Shown in pieces: positions 45,826 to 54,697 of a stretch of DNA of 63,176 nucleotides. The DNA lies in assembly GCA_026396415.1 (NCBI GenBank), contig JAPLWX010000004.1:1-63176 (forward strand), given 5' to 3'. The notes below the pieces were generated by a model. That model saw only the letters and a program-made list of their open reading frames with translations. It was not told the DNA's origin and did no database searches. The position numbers were made by a program, and so were the translations under genes. This stretch comes from Microcaldota archaeon (GTDB lineage: Archaea; Micrarchaeota; Micrarchaeia; Anstonellales; Anstonellaceae). Within the stretch, counting starts at the first letter, position 1. The number at the start of each line of letters is the position of its first letter.

Positions 45826-46635
45826 CTAAATCACAGACTGCACAAGCTCGGAGGGGGTGGGCGGAATCATCACTTCCCATTGGAAGCACCGCAGCATCTC
45901 ATCGCCGTTGAGCAGGTCGACTTGGACGTTGAGCGCGTTTGAGATAGTGGCGCGAAGCTCGTTTGCCTGCGAAGAGGCCGCTGCGGCGGCGGCTTCCTTG
46001 CTCACGCCCACGGCGGTCGTCATGATGTAGGAGACCAGCCCCATGGGCTTGATGCCGCGCGTGAGCTTGTTTATCTGGTTTTCCCACATCGCGACTTCCT
46101 TCTCATACCTGTCCATCCTGAGCACGTCCGGGTCTGGCTTGTCGCGCTCGCGCGCAAGCCGCAATTGCGCCTCGGCGTGCTTGGTCTCTATCCTGCTCCT
46201 GTGGTCCGAGATATCCTTTATGTACACCATGATTGCGAATTTCGTGACGTATTTCACCGATGATATCGCGCGCTCGAAGTATTCCGAATAGACGATGTTT
46301 TCCTCCGTCGATTTTTCGGCAGCCGACTCGTAAATCCTCACGCCCAAGTACTTTGACGCATAATACACGCCGCCCACGTTCTTCAGGACCACGTCGTTCG
46401 ACGCCGGCACCTCGAAACCGCCCTCCATGAGCTGGACGACATTGGCGCGCTGGAGCATGAGTGGCACCAGCACGTAGCCGTACTTGTAGAATGCCACCGC
46501 GCCTATTGCCCCGACAAGGCAGAGCACGCCGGAAATTATCGCGATTATGCCGTTTGACGCGCCCACGAAGGAGCCCATCGCGCCCACAAGCGCCATTGCC
46601 GCCGCCCCGTATGAAAAATATTTTACATCCACCAT
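45826..46635 (-). CDS. two-TM protein with possible VirB3/PrgI plus VirB4 N-terminal-like domain
   Basis: N-terminal two hydrophobic segments; soluble part INKLTRGIKPMGL...ELRATISNALNVQVDLLNGDEMLRCF; adjacent to VirB4-like gene. Confidence 0.5.
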   Translation of the reverse strand: MVDVKYFSYGAAAMALVGAMGSFVGASNGIIAIISGVLCLVGAIGAVAFYKYGYVLVPLMLQRANVVQLMEGGFEVPASNDVVLKNVGGVYYASKYLGVRIYESAAEKSTEENIVYSEYFERAISSVKYVTKFAIMVYIKDISDHRSRIETKHAEAQLRLARERDKPDPDVLRMDRYEKEVAMWENQINKLTRGIKPMGLVSYIMTTAVGVSKEAAAAAASSQANELRATISNALNVQVDLLNGDEMLRCFQWEVMIPPTPSELVQSVI

Positions 46636-46794
46636 GCACTCACGCGCTTAATTCTCCAAGCTTCCTTATAAGGCTTGCGAAAGGCTCCGAGGGCTATCCG
46701 AGGAGCGGTTTGCAAAAGAGGGCAGGCGCGCAGCGAGGGCTGGCAAAAATGGCTTCTGCATCAAAGAGGCACTTTCGCGCGCCAGGCAAGCCCC

Positions 46795-47373
46795 TTAGGC
46801 TTGCGCGCGCTTTGCGCGCATCTTTTCAAGAACTTCGGGCGTTAGCTTGGAGAGATCTGCTGGAAAATCCACACCGAAGCACCTGTATATGATGATGAGA
46901 ATGTCTCTTCTAAAGAAGAAGTTGTCTCTCGCAGCATCTGTTTCGCGCTGCCCATTGGTTAACCTTCGGTCAATTTCTGCCATATACTTGTAGCCCTTTT
47001 TCCCATGCATCTTTACCTCAGACTCAAATATCTCGGTCGCCGAGATGTGCCACGTTCTCCCGCTCTCGTTCATCCCAAACGCCCACCTTAGTTCCAGCTC
47101 ATTGCACTCTTTTGTGAAATCCAGGACAGCAACAATCGCGTTGTCCTTTGCCTTTGACAAATCGCAGGGCAATGTTATTGAGAGCTGGTGTTCCTTTGCT
47201 TTTCTTTCAATGTGCTCGAGCAGCGGGACGAGGAATAACGCCGTTGCCAATAAAGGCCTGCCTTCCCTGACAAGCTTGCGGAACTCTCCCGGATTTTCAA
47301 TGAGTTTTTGCCCTGGCCGTTCGGCAACCTGAGGCTGCGCTGGCAGCCTTTTCGTGAGCGAGAGTAAACGCAT
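46795..47373 (-). CDS. hypothetical protein
   Basis: Intact 192-aa ORF. Confidence 0.5.
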   Translation of the reverse strand: MRLLSLTKRLPAQPQVAERPGQKLIENPGEFRKLVREGRPLLATALFLVPLLEHIERKAKEHQLSITLPCDLSKAKDNAIVAVLDFTKECNELELRWAFGMNESGRTWHISATEIFESEVKMHGKKGYKYMAEIDRRLTNGQRETDAARDNFFFRRDILIIIYRCFGVDFPADLSKLTPEVLEKMRAKRAQA

Positions 47374-47406
47374 GATGATAAACAGCCGGAAAAAGAATAA
47401 AATACC

Positions 47407-48543
47407 CTACTCCAGCAGCCGCCTGTAAAGCCCCACCAGCCGCTCTGTGAGGCGCGGGATGGAATGCTCAAGCGCGGTCCGACGCGCGCCGGCTGCGAGC
47501 CACTTTTTCTCATCAATGCACATGAGCAGCTTTTCCGCGCAGTCCTCCTCGTCCTCGAAAAAGAGATGGCCGTTCTTCCCCTCGCGCACCAGCTCCTCCA
47601 TTGCGGTGCCTTCCAGCACTGCAGCAGGCTTGCCGCACGCGAACGCCTCCAGGAGGGTGAGGCCCTGCGTCTCGAACTTTGAGGTGAAAACGAACGCGTC
47701 GGCGGCATTGTAGTAGTCGATGAGCTTTTCCTTTGCAAGGATGAATCCCGTGAAGTGGAACTTGCGCGCAACATCCATGCGCGCAGCCTCGAGCTTGAGA
47801 TGGTCAAGGTAAGGCCCCTTGCCCACGATGAGGAATTTCACGCGCGGGTCGCGCACCTTTTTTGCCGCGCGCAATATGAAATCATAGTTTTTCTCCTTCA
47901 CCACCCTGCCCACTGAAAGCACCAGCTTGTCCGCCTTGCCATACCCAAGCTCGCGCCTCACTTGCGCTCCGCCTGATGGCTTTGGCTTGAAGCGGAGGGT
48001 ATCCACAGGCGAGGGCAGTACCTCGGACTCAATGCCATGGCGCGCCAGGCGCGCTTTTGTGTGCCGGGATGGCGCAGTCACCAGGTCATAGTGCGAGTAC
48101 AGCCATTTCAGGTACGACCAGGCAATGTCCTTGCCAAACGCCTGCACCTGCCTGTTCTTGGAGAGATAGTGCACGCCGTCAGGCACCATGGTCTCCATGG
48201 ACGCCATGCATGGCAGGCGGCAGCGCCGTGCAAAGCTGTATGCAGCCACGCCCATGGACATCATTGCCTTGGAGTGCACCAGCTGTATCTTGTGCCTCTG
48301 CGCAGTCTTTGCGGAGATGGAGTATGGGAAAAGCACGGCGCGGTACTCGGGGTAGGGGGGGAATTTCACGGCTGAAAACCTGAGGACCTCGTCGCCGGGC
48401 GCGTCCTTGTAGCCTGGCGCGTCAGGCGCGAACACCGCCCACTTGTGTCCCGCGGCCTCAAGCCCGCGCCTGTAGGCGAGAATGGAGCTGACCACGCCGT
48501 CGGTGTTTGGCAGGTAGCTGTCCGTGAAGAGCGCGGCTTTCAT
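47407..48543 (-). CDS. GT4-family glycosyltransferase
   Basis: FTDSYLPNTDGVVSSI, VHSKAMMSMGVAAYSFARR, LSVGRVVKEKNYDFILRA, FVFTSKFETQGLTLLEAFACGKPAAVL. Confidence 0.9.
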   Translation of the reverse strand: MKAALFTDSYLPNTDGVVSSILAYRRGLEAAGHKWAVFAPDAPGYKDAPGDEVLRFSAVKFPPYPEYRAVLFPYSISAKTAQRHKIQLVHSKAMMSMGVAAYSFARRCRLPCMASMETMVPDGVHYLSKNRQVQAFGKDIAWSYLKWLYSHYDLVTAPSRHTKARLARHGIESEVLPSPVDTLRFKPKPSGGAQVRRELGYGKADKLVLSVGRVVKEKNYDFILRAAKKVRDPRVKFLIVGKGPYLDHLKLEAARMDVARKFHFTGFILAKEKLIDYYNAADAFVFTSKFETQGLTLLEAFACGKPAAVLEGTAMEELVREGKNGHLFFEDEEDCAEKLLMCIDEKKWLAAGARRTALEHSIPRLTERLVGLYRRLLE

Positions 48544-48664
48544 AAGTGATAAAAACGCATCTGCCTCTTAAAAACCGTTGCCCTGCCGGGAAGGATGGCG
48601 GGTAGTAGACATAAACATACATTTTTAAACACTTATCCCAATAATGCATACATAAGATGATCAA

Positions 48665-49645
48665 ATGAACATGATTCAGCCAAACCAGCTTAGCCGCATT
48701 GCAATCGGAAAGGGAGGGGACCTCATAGTGGCAGGCATTGCCAAAATCACCCAGAAACACCCTTTATATGACAGGCTCGCAACGCCGCATTACCTGAATG
48801 AGAAGGCTCTTGCCAGCGCGGAGCTTTTTGATTCCAGGTTCGGGGCAGACCCCAGGTACGGGGAATTATTCACTGAAAAATATGCAGTCGCGGTTGAAAA
48901 GGCGGCACTCAAGATATGGGAAAGATTCCCAAGCATTACACCGGGCATGGGGATGAATTCTGCCATCCTGGACACGATTCGCGACTGGTTCGGCACAGGC
49001 ACAGAAAACCTGTGGAAAAACAGGAACCTGGAATATCTTGCGCTGTTCGACGTCTATTCGCGCCTGGGGGCAACGCCAACGCTTTCATTGGGCCGGAATT
49101 TCGACCTGCAGCTGGAAGTTGGCGGCAATGAATATGCCTATGATGACGATAAGGCGGCGTATGAGGGCAAACCGCGCGAGAAGCGCGCTTCGGCCAAGAC
49201 CCCTGCGCAGGCATGCAGCCTGGTGCACCTGATTTTGGGGGACGAGGCGGAGGGACGGGCAAAAGAGGGGGATAAGAAATATGAGCCCCGGGTCTGGAAA
49301 GGGGCGATGGCAGACGCAATCAAGCATTACGAGGAAGCGGTGGCGTTGGACATCGGAAGCGCGCTTGCAATCGACTGCCTTTCGGACGCATATGCCAAAA
49401 CGAGGCAGTTTTGCAAGGCATCGGACCTTTGGATGAGGGCATTTGAGGCTGCGCAAAACATATCTACCAAGGATGCATATGCCCTGGTATGGTCTGACAT
49501 CGCAATCCACTCGAATGATGCCAAGAGGATGATTGGCGCGCTTCGCGCAATCGAGGAATTTTGTTCATCCAGCAAGCAGTGCGAGAATGCCGGGAAGGCC
49601 GCAGGCGAGCTTCGCGCGGCTTTAGCAGATGCGCTCGGATCGTGA
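48665..49645 (+). CDS. hypothetical TPR-like protein
   Basis: Helical repeats with EAVALDIGSALAIDCLSDAYAKTRQF. Confidence 0.5.
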   Translation: MNMIQPNQLSRIAIGKGGDLIVAGIAKITQKHPLYDRLATPHYLNEKALASAELFDSRFGADPRYGELFTEKYAVAVEKAALKIWERFPSITPGMGMNSAILDTIRDWFGTGTENLWKNRNLEYLALFDVYSRLGATPTLSLGRNFDLQLEVGGNEYAYDDDKAAYEGKPREKRASAKTPAQACSLVHLILGDEAEGRAKEGDKKYEPRVWKGAMADAIKHYEEAVALDIGSALAIDCLSDAYAKTRQFCKASDLWMRAFEAAQNISTKDAYALVWSDIAIHSNDAKRMIGALRAIEEFCSSSKQCENAGKAAGELRAALADALGS

Positions 49646-49687
49646 GGCGGGAAGGAAGACTTAAAAACCGTTCGCTTTATACAAAAG

Positions 49688-49806
49688 CCTGTCAGCGGTC
49701 ATAGGAGAGGGGAAACACCCGAACCCATTCCGAACTCGGAAGTTAAGCCCTCTTACGATGTTGCCTGTACTGCGCTATGCGCGGGAACGCGCATTGCTGC
49801 TGACAC
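49688..49806 (+). rRNA. 5S ribosomal RNA
   Basis: GCGGTCATAGGAGAGGGGAAACACCCGAACCCATTCCGAACTCGGAAGTTAAGCCCTC; ends pair TGTCAGC/GCTGACA. Confidence 0.93.
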
Positions 49807-49810
49807 AACA

Positions 49811-49916
49811 AACAAATCTCAGCGAGAGCTGGATTTGTTTGGCAGCGCAAGAGCGCTCAATCTACAAATCCGAGCGCAAGCGAGGATTTGGAGAGCAGCG
49901 TGCGAGGACGCACGCT
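49811..49916. repeat. hairpin array downstream of 5S rRNA
   Basis: ACAAATCtCAGC-gaga-GCTGGATTTGT; AGCGC-aaga-GCGCT; CAAATCC...GGATTTG; GCGTGCG-agga-CGCACGC. Confidence 0.75.
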
Positions 49917-50052
49917 CAACTCATAAAAATTAGCGGAAGCGCCGTCCCAGCAAGCAGGATGGGAGCGCTTCGCGCATTTTCCCGGAGCAAGCGCCGGGCG
50001 CATGTGGCGTGCGCCAACTACAATTATAAATTTGACAACCGATTTCCCAGCC

Positions 50053-51633
50053 ATGAACATTGGCGACATCGTGACCGCTGGCGCAAGCAGGCTCAAGCCA
50101 AAGGACGAGGTCTGGAAGTACAAGAAGTACATCTGCCGCGCGAAAATCCTCGACCTCACCGCAGGCGGGAAAATCGTGGTGCTGAACGAGCAGGAAGCGC
50201 ACGAGAACGACTTGTACGCGTCGCACCGCGTGGTGCTTTCCTGCGGGAAGAAACAGGAGGTCGCAATCATCGACCTCTCGCACGATTTGGTCTCGCGCGG
50301 GGAGATAATGCTTTTTTCCGAGGTCCTCTCGGAGTTTGACGCAAAGGAGGGCGACCAGATAGAGATAATGCACATGCAGCGCCCGGCATCCATCGAATAC
50401 ATAAAGAAGAAGATGGACGGCGGGGAGCTGGCGGAGAAGGAAATGGACATCGTGATGACGGAGCTCATGCAGAACCGCCTGTCCGAGGCCGAGCTTTCAT
50501 CCTTCATAACCTCCATGTACATCCGCGGCCTCACGCAGGACGAGGTGGTGGGCCTGACAAACAGCGTGGTGGCGTCAGGCCAGACGCTGCAGCTCGGGCG
50601 CTCGCCAATCTGCGACAAGCACTGCGTCGGGGGCGTGGCAGGCAACAGGACGACCATGGTGGTGGTGCCCATAATCGCAGCCTCAGGGCTTTACATCCCG
50701 AAAACGTCAAGCCGCTCGATTACATCCGCAGCGGGGACTGCGGACACCATGGAGACGCTGTGCTCTGTCTCGCTGCCTATTGACGACATGCGCGAAGTGG
50801 TCCAGAAATCAAAAGGCTGCGTGGTCTGGGGAGGGGCGCTCCGCCTCGCATCCGCGGACGACAAGCTCATAAAAATCCGGAACCCCCTCTCGCTCGACCC
50901 CGAAGGCGTCATGCTCGCATCCATACTTGCGAAGAAGAAAAGCGTGGGCGCGGAGTACGTGGTGATAGACATCCCGATTGGCAGGGGCGTGAAGCTTGCG
51001 AACCAGGCTGAAGCGAAAAAACTTGCAGACCAGTTCATATCAATAGGCAAGCGCCTCGGCATGAAAATCGAGGTGCTCATAACGGACGGGAGCGAGCCCA
51101 TCGGCGTGGGCATCGGCCCGGCCCTTGAGTGCGCTGATGTCATATCCGTCCTGAACAACACAGGCCCGACAGACCTGCGCGAAAAGTCCTGCAGGCTGGC
51201 AGGCGAGATACTCGAGATGACGGGCAAGGTGAAGAAGGGCAGCGGCTTTGACACCGCCGAAAGCGTGCTGAATTCCGGGAAGGCGATTGCCAAGTTCCAG
51301 GAAATCGTGGAGCTGCAGGGCGGGAAGAAAGGAATCAAGCTGTCGGACGTCCCGGTGGCAAAGCAAAGGCACATTGTGGTTGCCGAGGCAGATGGGCGCG
51401 TGTTCCACATCGACAACAGGATGCTTTCCAAGATAGCGCGCGCGGCAGGCGCGCCCAACGACAAGGTTGCGGGAGTCAAGCTGCTTTGCGAGAGGGGCGA
51501 CAAGGTGAGGAAGGGCGACCCGCTGTTTGAGATACACTCCGATTCCGAGACCAAGCTCGACTTTGCCGTCAAGGCGCTTGAGGGATGGGAGGGCGTGGAG
51601 CTGGAGAAGAGCGTGCTTTCCAGGGTCGGCTGA
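50053..51633 (+). CDS. deoA: AMP phosphorylase
   Basis: LGRSPICDKHCVGGVAGNRTTMVVVPIIAASGLYIPKTSSRSITSAAGTADTMETL thymidine-phosphorylase-family core with N-terminal archaeal extension. Confidence 0.92.
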   Translation: MNIGDIVTAGASRLKPKDEVWKYKKYICRAKILDLTAGGKIVVLNEQEAHENDLYASHRVVLSCGKKQEVAIIDLSHDLVSRGEIMLFSEVLSEFDAKEGDQIEIMHMQRPASIEYIKKKMDGGELAEKEMDIVMTELMQNRLSEAELSSFITSMYIRGLTQDEVVGLTNSVVASGQTLQLGRSPICDKHCVGGVAGNRTTMVVVPIIAASGLYIPKTSSRSITSAAGTADTMETLCSVSLPIDDMREVVQKSKGCVVWGGALRLASADDKLIKIRNPLSLDPEGVMLASILAKKKSVGAEYVVIDIPIGRGVKLANQAEAKKLADQFISIGKRLGMKIEVLITDGSEPIGVGIGPALECADVISVLNNTGPTDLREKSCRLAGEILEMTGKVKKGSGFDTAESVLNSGKAIAKFQEIVELQGGKKGIKLSDVPVAKQRHIVVAEADGRVFHIDNRMLSKIARAAGAPNDKVAGVKLLCERGDKVRKGDPLFEIHSDSETKLDFAVKALEGWEGVELEKSVLSRVG

Positions 51634-51734
51634 CCTGTGCGCTGCGAACGCCTGGCAGGCGTTTCTTAGTGTGATAGAAAGAGTAAAGATAGGTTTAAAT
51701 ACCCTTCTATCCATATTATGGCAAATGTGGCAAA

Positions 51735-52134
51735 ATGACGATGCAAAAACCAATAGACATCATATCAACTCAAAAGAAGAATAACGCTATCGTTGAGGTT
51801 AATGGCCAGCGCTATCTGGTCGGCATGCTGAATGGCAAATACACTGGTTACGACGGCTACCCGGGCACGCCCATCTACAAGGTAAGGGAAGCCGCAGGTT
51901 ATTCCAAAATATTTCAAAAAAAGATAAACGAACGGGAAACGCTATTGTTTGTTAGAAGGAACGATGAAAGGATAGAGAGAGAGCCAGGCAACCGACAAGG
52001 CCCGCCCATGACACCTATGCAATCTGCGAAATGGTGCCTGCCATCTTCAAGCAGAAGATTCTGGATAAGGCGAACATGAATAAATCGCTGCCCGAATCAG
52101 CCAAGAACGTGCAGGAAGAGCCTCCGATGCAGTA
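51735..52134 (+). pseudogene. hypothetical ORF with apparent frameshift near (AG)5
   Basis: Frame 1 ...GYSKIFQKKINERETLLFVRRNDERIERE; frame 3 continues HDTYAICEMVPAIFKQKILDKANMNKSLPESAKNVQEEPPMQ stop. Confidence 0.4.
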
Positions 52135-52341
52135 GCCCTTTTTTTCTTTATGCTCTCCTGGCGGAAGCGCCTGCGCGCGGGCAAAGCGCAAAAAACCGCG
52201 GGCATGGGCAGCGCTTTTATAAAACTTTTCCACCCTAACGCCGTTGCCAAAAACAAGGTTAGCGCGCGCGAGGGCGGCACTGCATCAGTAATATAATCCT
52301 GCGTCTGCTAATTTTGGCAAGGCATCCTGGACGGTAATCAT

Positions 52342-53448
52342 ATGGGGCTTGACAACATCGAGGCGCACATCCCCGAGGGGATAATCGTTTCTCCTGAGGA
52401 CGCGGAGCTTTTGAAATTCATCGAGCAGTCACGGCCGAAAATCTACGTGGTGGGCGCCGGCGGATCGGGCTGCAACACCATGAGCAGGATGCACGATGTC
52501 CGCATCGAGGGCATCAAGCTTGTTGCCATGAACACCGACGTGCAGCACCTTGTGAAGATGGGCGCGGACAAGAAGATATTGCTTGGCAAGAAGACCACGC
52601 GCGGCATGGGCGCAGGCTCGAACCCTTCGGTGGGCGAGGCGGCGGCAAAGGAGTCGGCCGAGGAGATAAAGGCGTCGATTGCGGACGCCATGATGGTATT
52701 CATCACATGCGGGCTTGGAGGGGGCACAGGGACGGGAAGCGCACCCATCATCGCAGAGCAGGCAAAGGCGGCAGGGGCGCTCACCATCGCGGTTGTCACG
52801 CTCCCGTTCGCATCCGAGGGGAAGGTAAGGATGCAAAACGCGCTTGAAGGCCTGAACAAGCTCCGCAAGCACGCGGACACAGTCATTGTCATCCCGAACG
52901 ACAAGCTCCTCTCAATCGTGCCCGACCTGCCCCTCAACACGGCATTCAAGGTAAGCGACGAGGTGCTTGCCGGAGCAGTGAAGGGAATTGCCGAGCTTGT
53001 GACAAAGGCTGGCTTGGTCAACTTGGACTTTGCCGACCTTAGGACCATCCTGTCAAGCGCAGGCTGCGCGGTGGTCGGCATAGGCGAGGCATCTGTGGAG
53101 GCGAAGCCCGACCAGCGCGCGCTGATTGCAGTGGATACGGCGATGAACTCGCCGCTTTTGGACGTGGACATTTCAACCGCGAACCGCGCGCTCATCAACG
53201 TGGTGGGCGGGGAGGACATGACATTGCGCGAGGCCGAGCTTATCGTTTCCGAGGTTTCAAAGCGGATCGACCCGTCCTCGCACATCATCTGGGGCGCGCG
53301 CGTGGAGAAGAATGCAAAGAAGAGCTCGGTGCGCGTGCTTTGCGTGCTTGCAGGCGCAAAGTTCCCGCAGTACGAATTGGCAAGCGCGGCGATGAACGCA
53401 GGCGCGAGGGCGGAGGATGCCGAGCTTGACTTGGACCTGCTCGGATAA
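52342..53448 (+). CDS. ftsZ: cell division protein FtsZ
   Basis: GAGGSGCNTMSRM, CGLGGGTGTGSAP, NTDVQHL. Confidence 0.96.
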   Translation: MGLDNIEAHIPEGIIVSPEDAELLKFIEQSRPKIYVVGAGGSGCNTMSRMHDVRIEGIKLVAMNTDVQHLVKMGADKKILLGKKTTRGMGAGSNPSVGEAAAKESAEEIKASIADAMMVFITCGLGGGTGTGSAPIIAEQAKAAGALTIAVVTLPFASEGKVRMQNALEGLNKLRKHADTVIVIPNDKLLSIVPDLPLNTAFKVSDEVLAGAVKGIAELVTKAGLVNLDFADLRTILSSAGCAVVGIGEASVEAKPDQRALIAVDTAMNSPLLDVDISTANRALINVVGGEDMTLREAELIVSEVSKRIDPSSHIIWGARVEKNAKKSSVRVLCVLAGAKFPQYELASAAMNAGARAEDAELDLDLLG

Positions 53449-53477
53449 ATGTCGCTGATGCGGAAAAGGTGGATATT

Positions 53478-53642
53478 ATGTTTGACATTGCAGGATGGGT
53501 GAAGCAGGCGATGCGCGTGATGAATGTTGCCACGCGCCCGAGGCAGAAGGAGTTCGAGAGGATAATCAAAGTCACAGGCATTGGCATGATAGCCGTGGGC
53601 CTCATTGGCGTGATACTTTCGTTCGTGGTGAACCTGGTCTAG
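53478..53642 (+). CDS. secE: protein translocase SecE/Sec61-gamma
   Basis: MFDIAGWVKQAMRVMNVATRPRQKEFERIIKVTGIGMIAVGLIGVILSFVVNLV between ftsZ and nusG. Confidence 0.9.
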   Translation: MFDIAGWVKQAMRVMNVATRPRQKEFERIIKVTGIGMIAVGLIGVILSFVVNLV

Positions 53643-53676
53643 CGTTTGCAACTGAAAGGAATGGTTGGGTGGAAAA

Positions 53677-54138
53677 ATGATATATGTTTACAAGATAACG
53701 GTCGGCCAGGAGAAAATCGTGCTTGACATGCTCTACAAGAAGATAAAGAAGGAAGGGCTGAAGATTCCCGCCATTGCCTATTTCGAGGACCTCAAGGGCT
53801 ACCTGATTGTGGAGGGGGAGGACGAGGTCTCTGTCCGCCAGGCAGGATTGCGCATCCCGCACATAAAAGGCGTGCTTGACCGCCCCATGGGAATCAAGGA
53901 CATCGAGGGCATGATAGAGGCCGCGAAGCCGGCGGTGCTTTCCATTTCCAAAGGCGACGTGGTGGAGCTGGTCTCAGGCCCGTTCAAGGGCGAGAAGGCG
54001 CGCGTGATAAGGATAGACACCAACAAGGACGAGGTGACCGTGGAGCTCACCGAGGTCGCGGTGCCAATCCCGGTCACCATCAAGGCGAACACCATCAAGG
54101 TGTTCCAGAAGGCGTCTGACGCAGCCAATGCGTCGTGA
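53677..54138 (+). CDS. transcription elongation factor Spt5/NusG
   Basis: GQEKIVLDMLYKKI...LKGYLIVEGEDEVSVRQA...KGDVVELVSGPFKGEKARVIRID (KOW). Confidence 0.92.
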   Translation: MIYVYKITVGQEKIVLDMLYKKIKKEGLKIPAIAYFEDLKGYLIVEGEDEVSVRQAGLRIPHIKGVLDRPMGIKDIEGMIEAAKPAVLSISKGDVVELVSGPFKGEKARVIRIDTNKDEVTVELTEVAVPIPVTIKANTIKVFQKASDAANAS

Positions 54139-54697
54139 TGGCATGCCAAAAAAAGTTTTGCCAAATGTTGACGTTAGATTTGTCGAGGTGGTCCAACCTT
54201 CGCACCTTAGAGGCTTCACTGCGCAAGATTTCATGGACTTCATCAACCCTTTTGCAGGCGAGAAAGCATACATCCGAATAAGGAAGAAGAAGACCATTGC
54301 CCAGGAAAGGAAATGGCTCGCTGGAATAAAGGCAGATATAAAGAAAGGGAACCATGTGCGCGTGCTGCTCGTGGCAGGGGGCCGCCTGGCAGGCGTGTGC
54401 GACGCGAATAGGAAGAGTACGGAATGCGAATCAGGCAACGTGCATTTCGGGCTTGCAGTGTCGAAAAAATACCGCGGGCGCGGGCTTGGCGAGCTTCTTT
54501 TGAGGAAGTGCATAGCGCTTGCGAGGAAAAAACTCAAGCCGCACCGCATGTGGATAGAGTACGTTGATGGAAATAAGCCTGCTGCTAGGCTCTACCGCAA
54601 GCTCGGGTTTGCGAAATGTGGCAGGCGGAATGAATACGTAAACCATTATGGCAAGTGGCACGACGATGTGCTGATGGTGTATAAGGGAAAAAAATAG
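54128..54697 (+). CDS. GNAT-family acetyltransferase
   Basis: FGLAVSKKYRGRGLGELLLRKCIALARKKL...NKPAARLYRKLGF. Confidence 0.85.
   Translation: MRRDGMPKKVLPNVDVRFVEVVQPSHLRGFTAQDFMDFINPFAGEKAYIRIRKKKTIAQERKWLAGIKADIKKGNHVRVLLVAGGRLAGVCDANRKSTECESGNVHFGLAVSKKYRGRGLGELLLRKCIALARKKLKPHRMWIEYVDGNKPAARLYRKLGFAKCGRRNEYVNHYGKWHDDVLMVYKGKK

Noticed and set aside
45523-45942. ORF 45523..45942 (+) with MRNQAPSPPAA repeats
   Set aside because: Antisense to two convincing minus-strand genes and produced by the intergenic tandem repeat.
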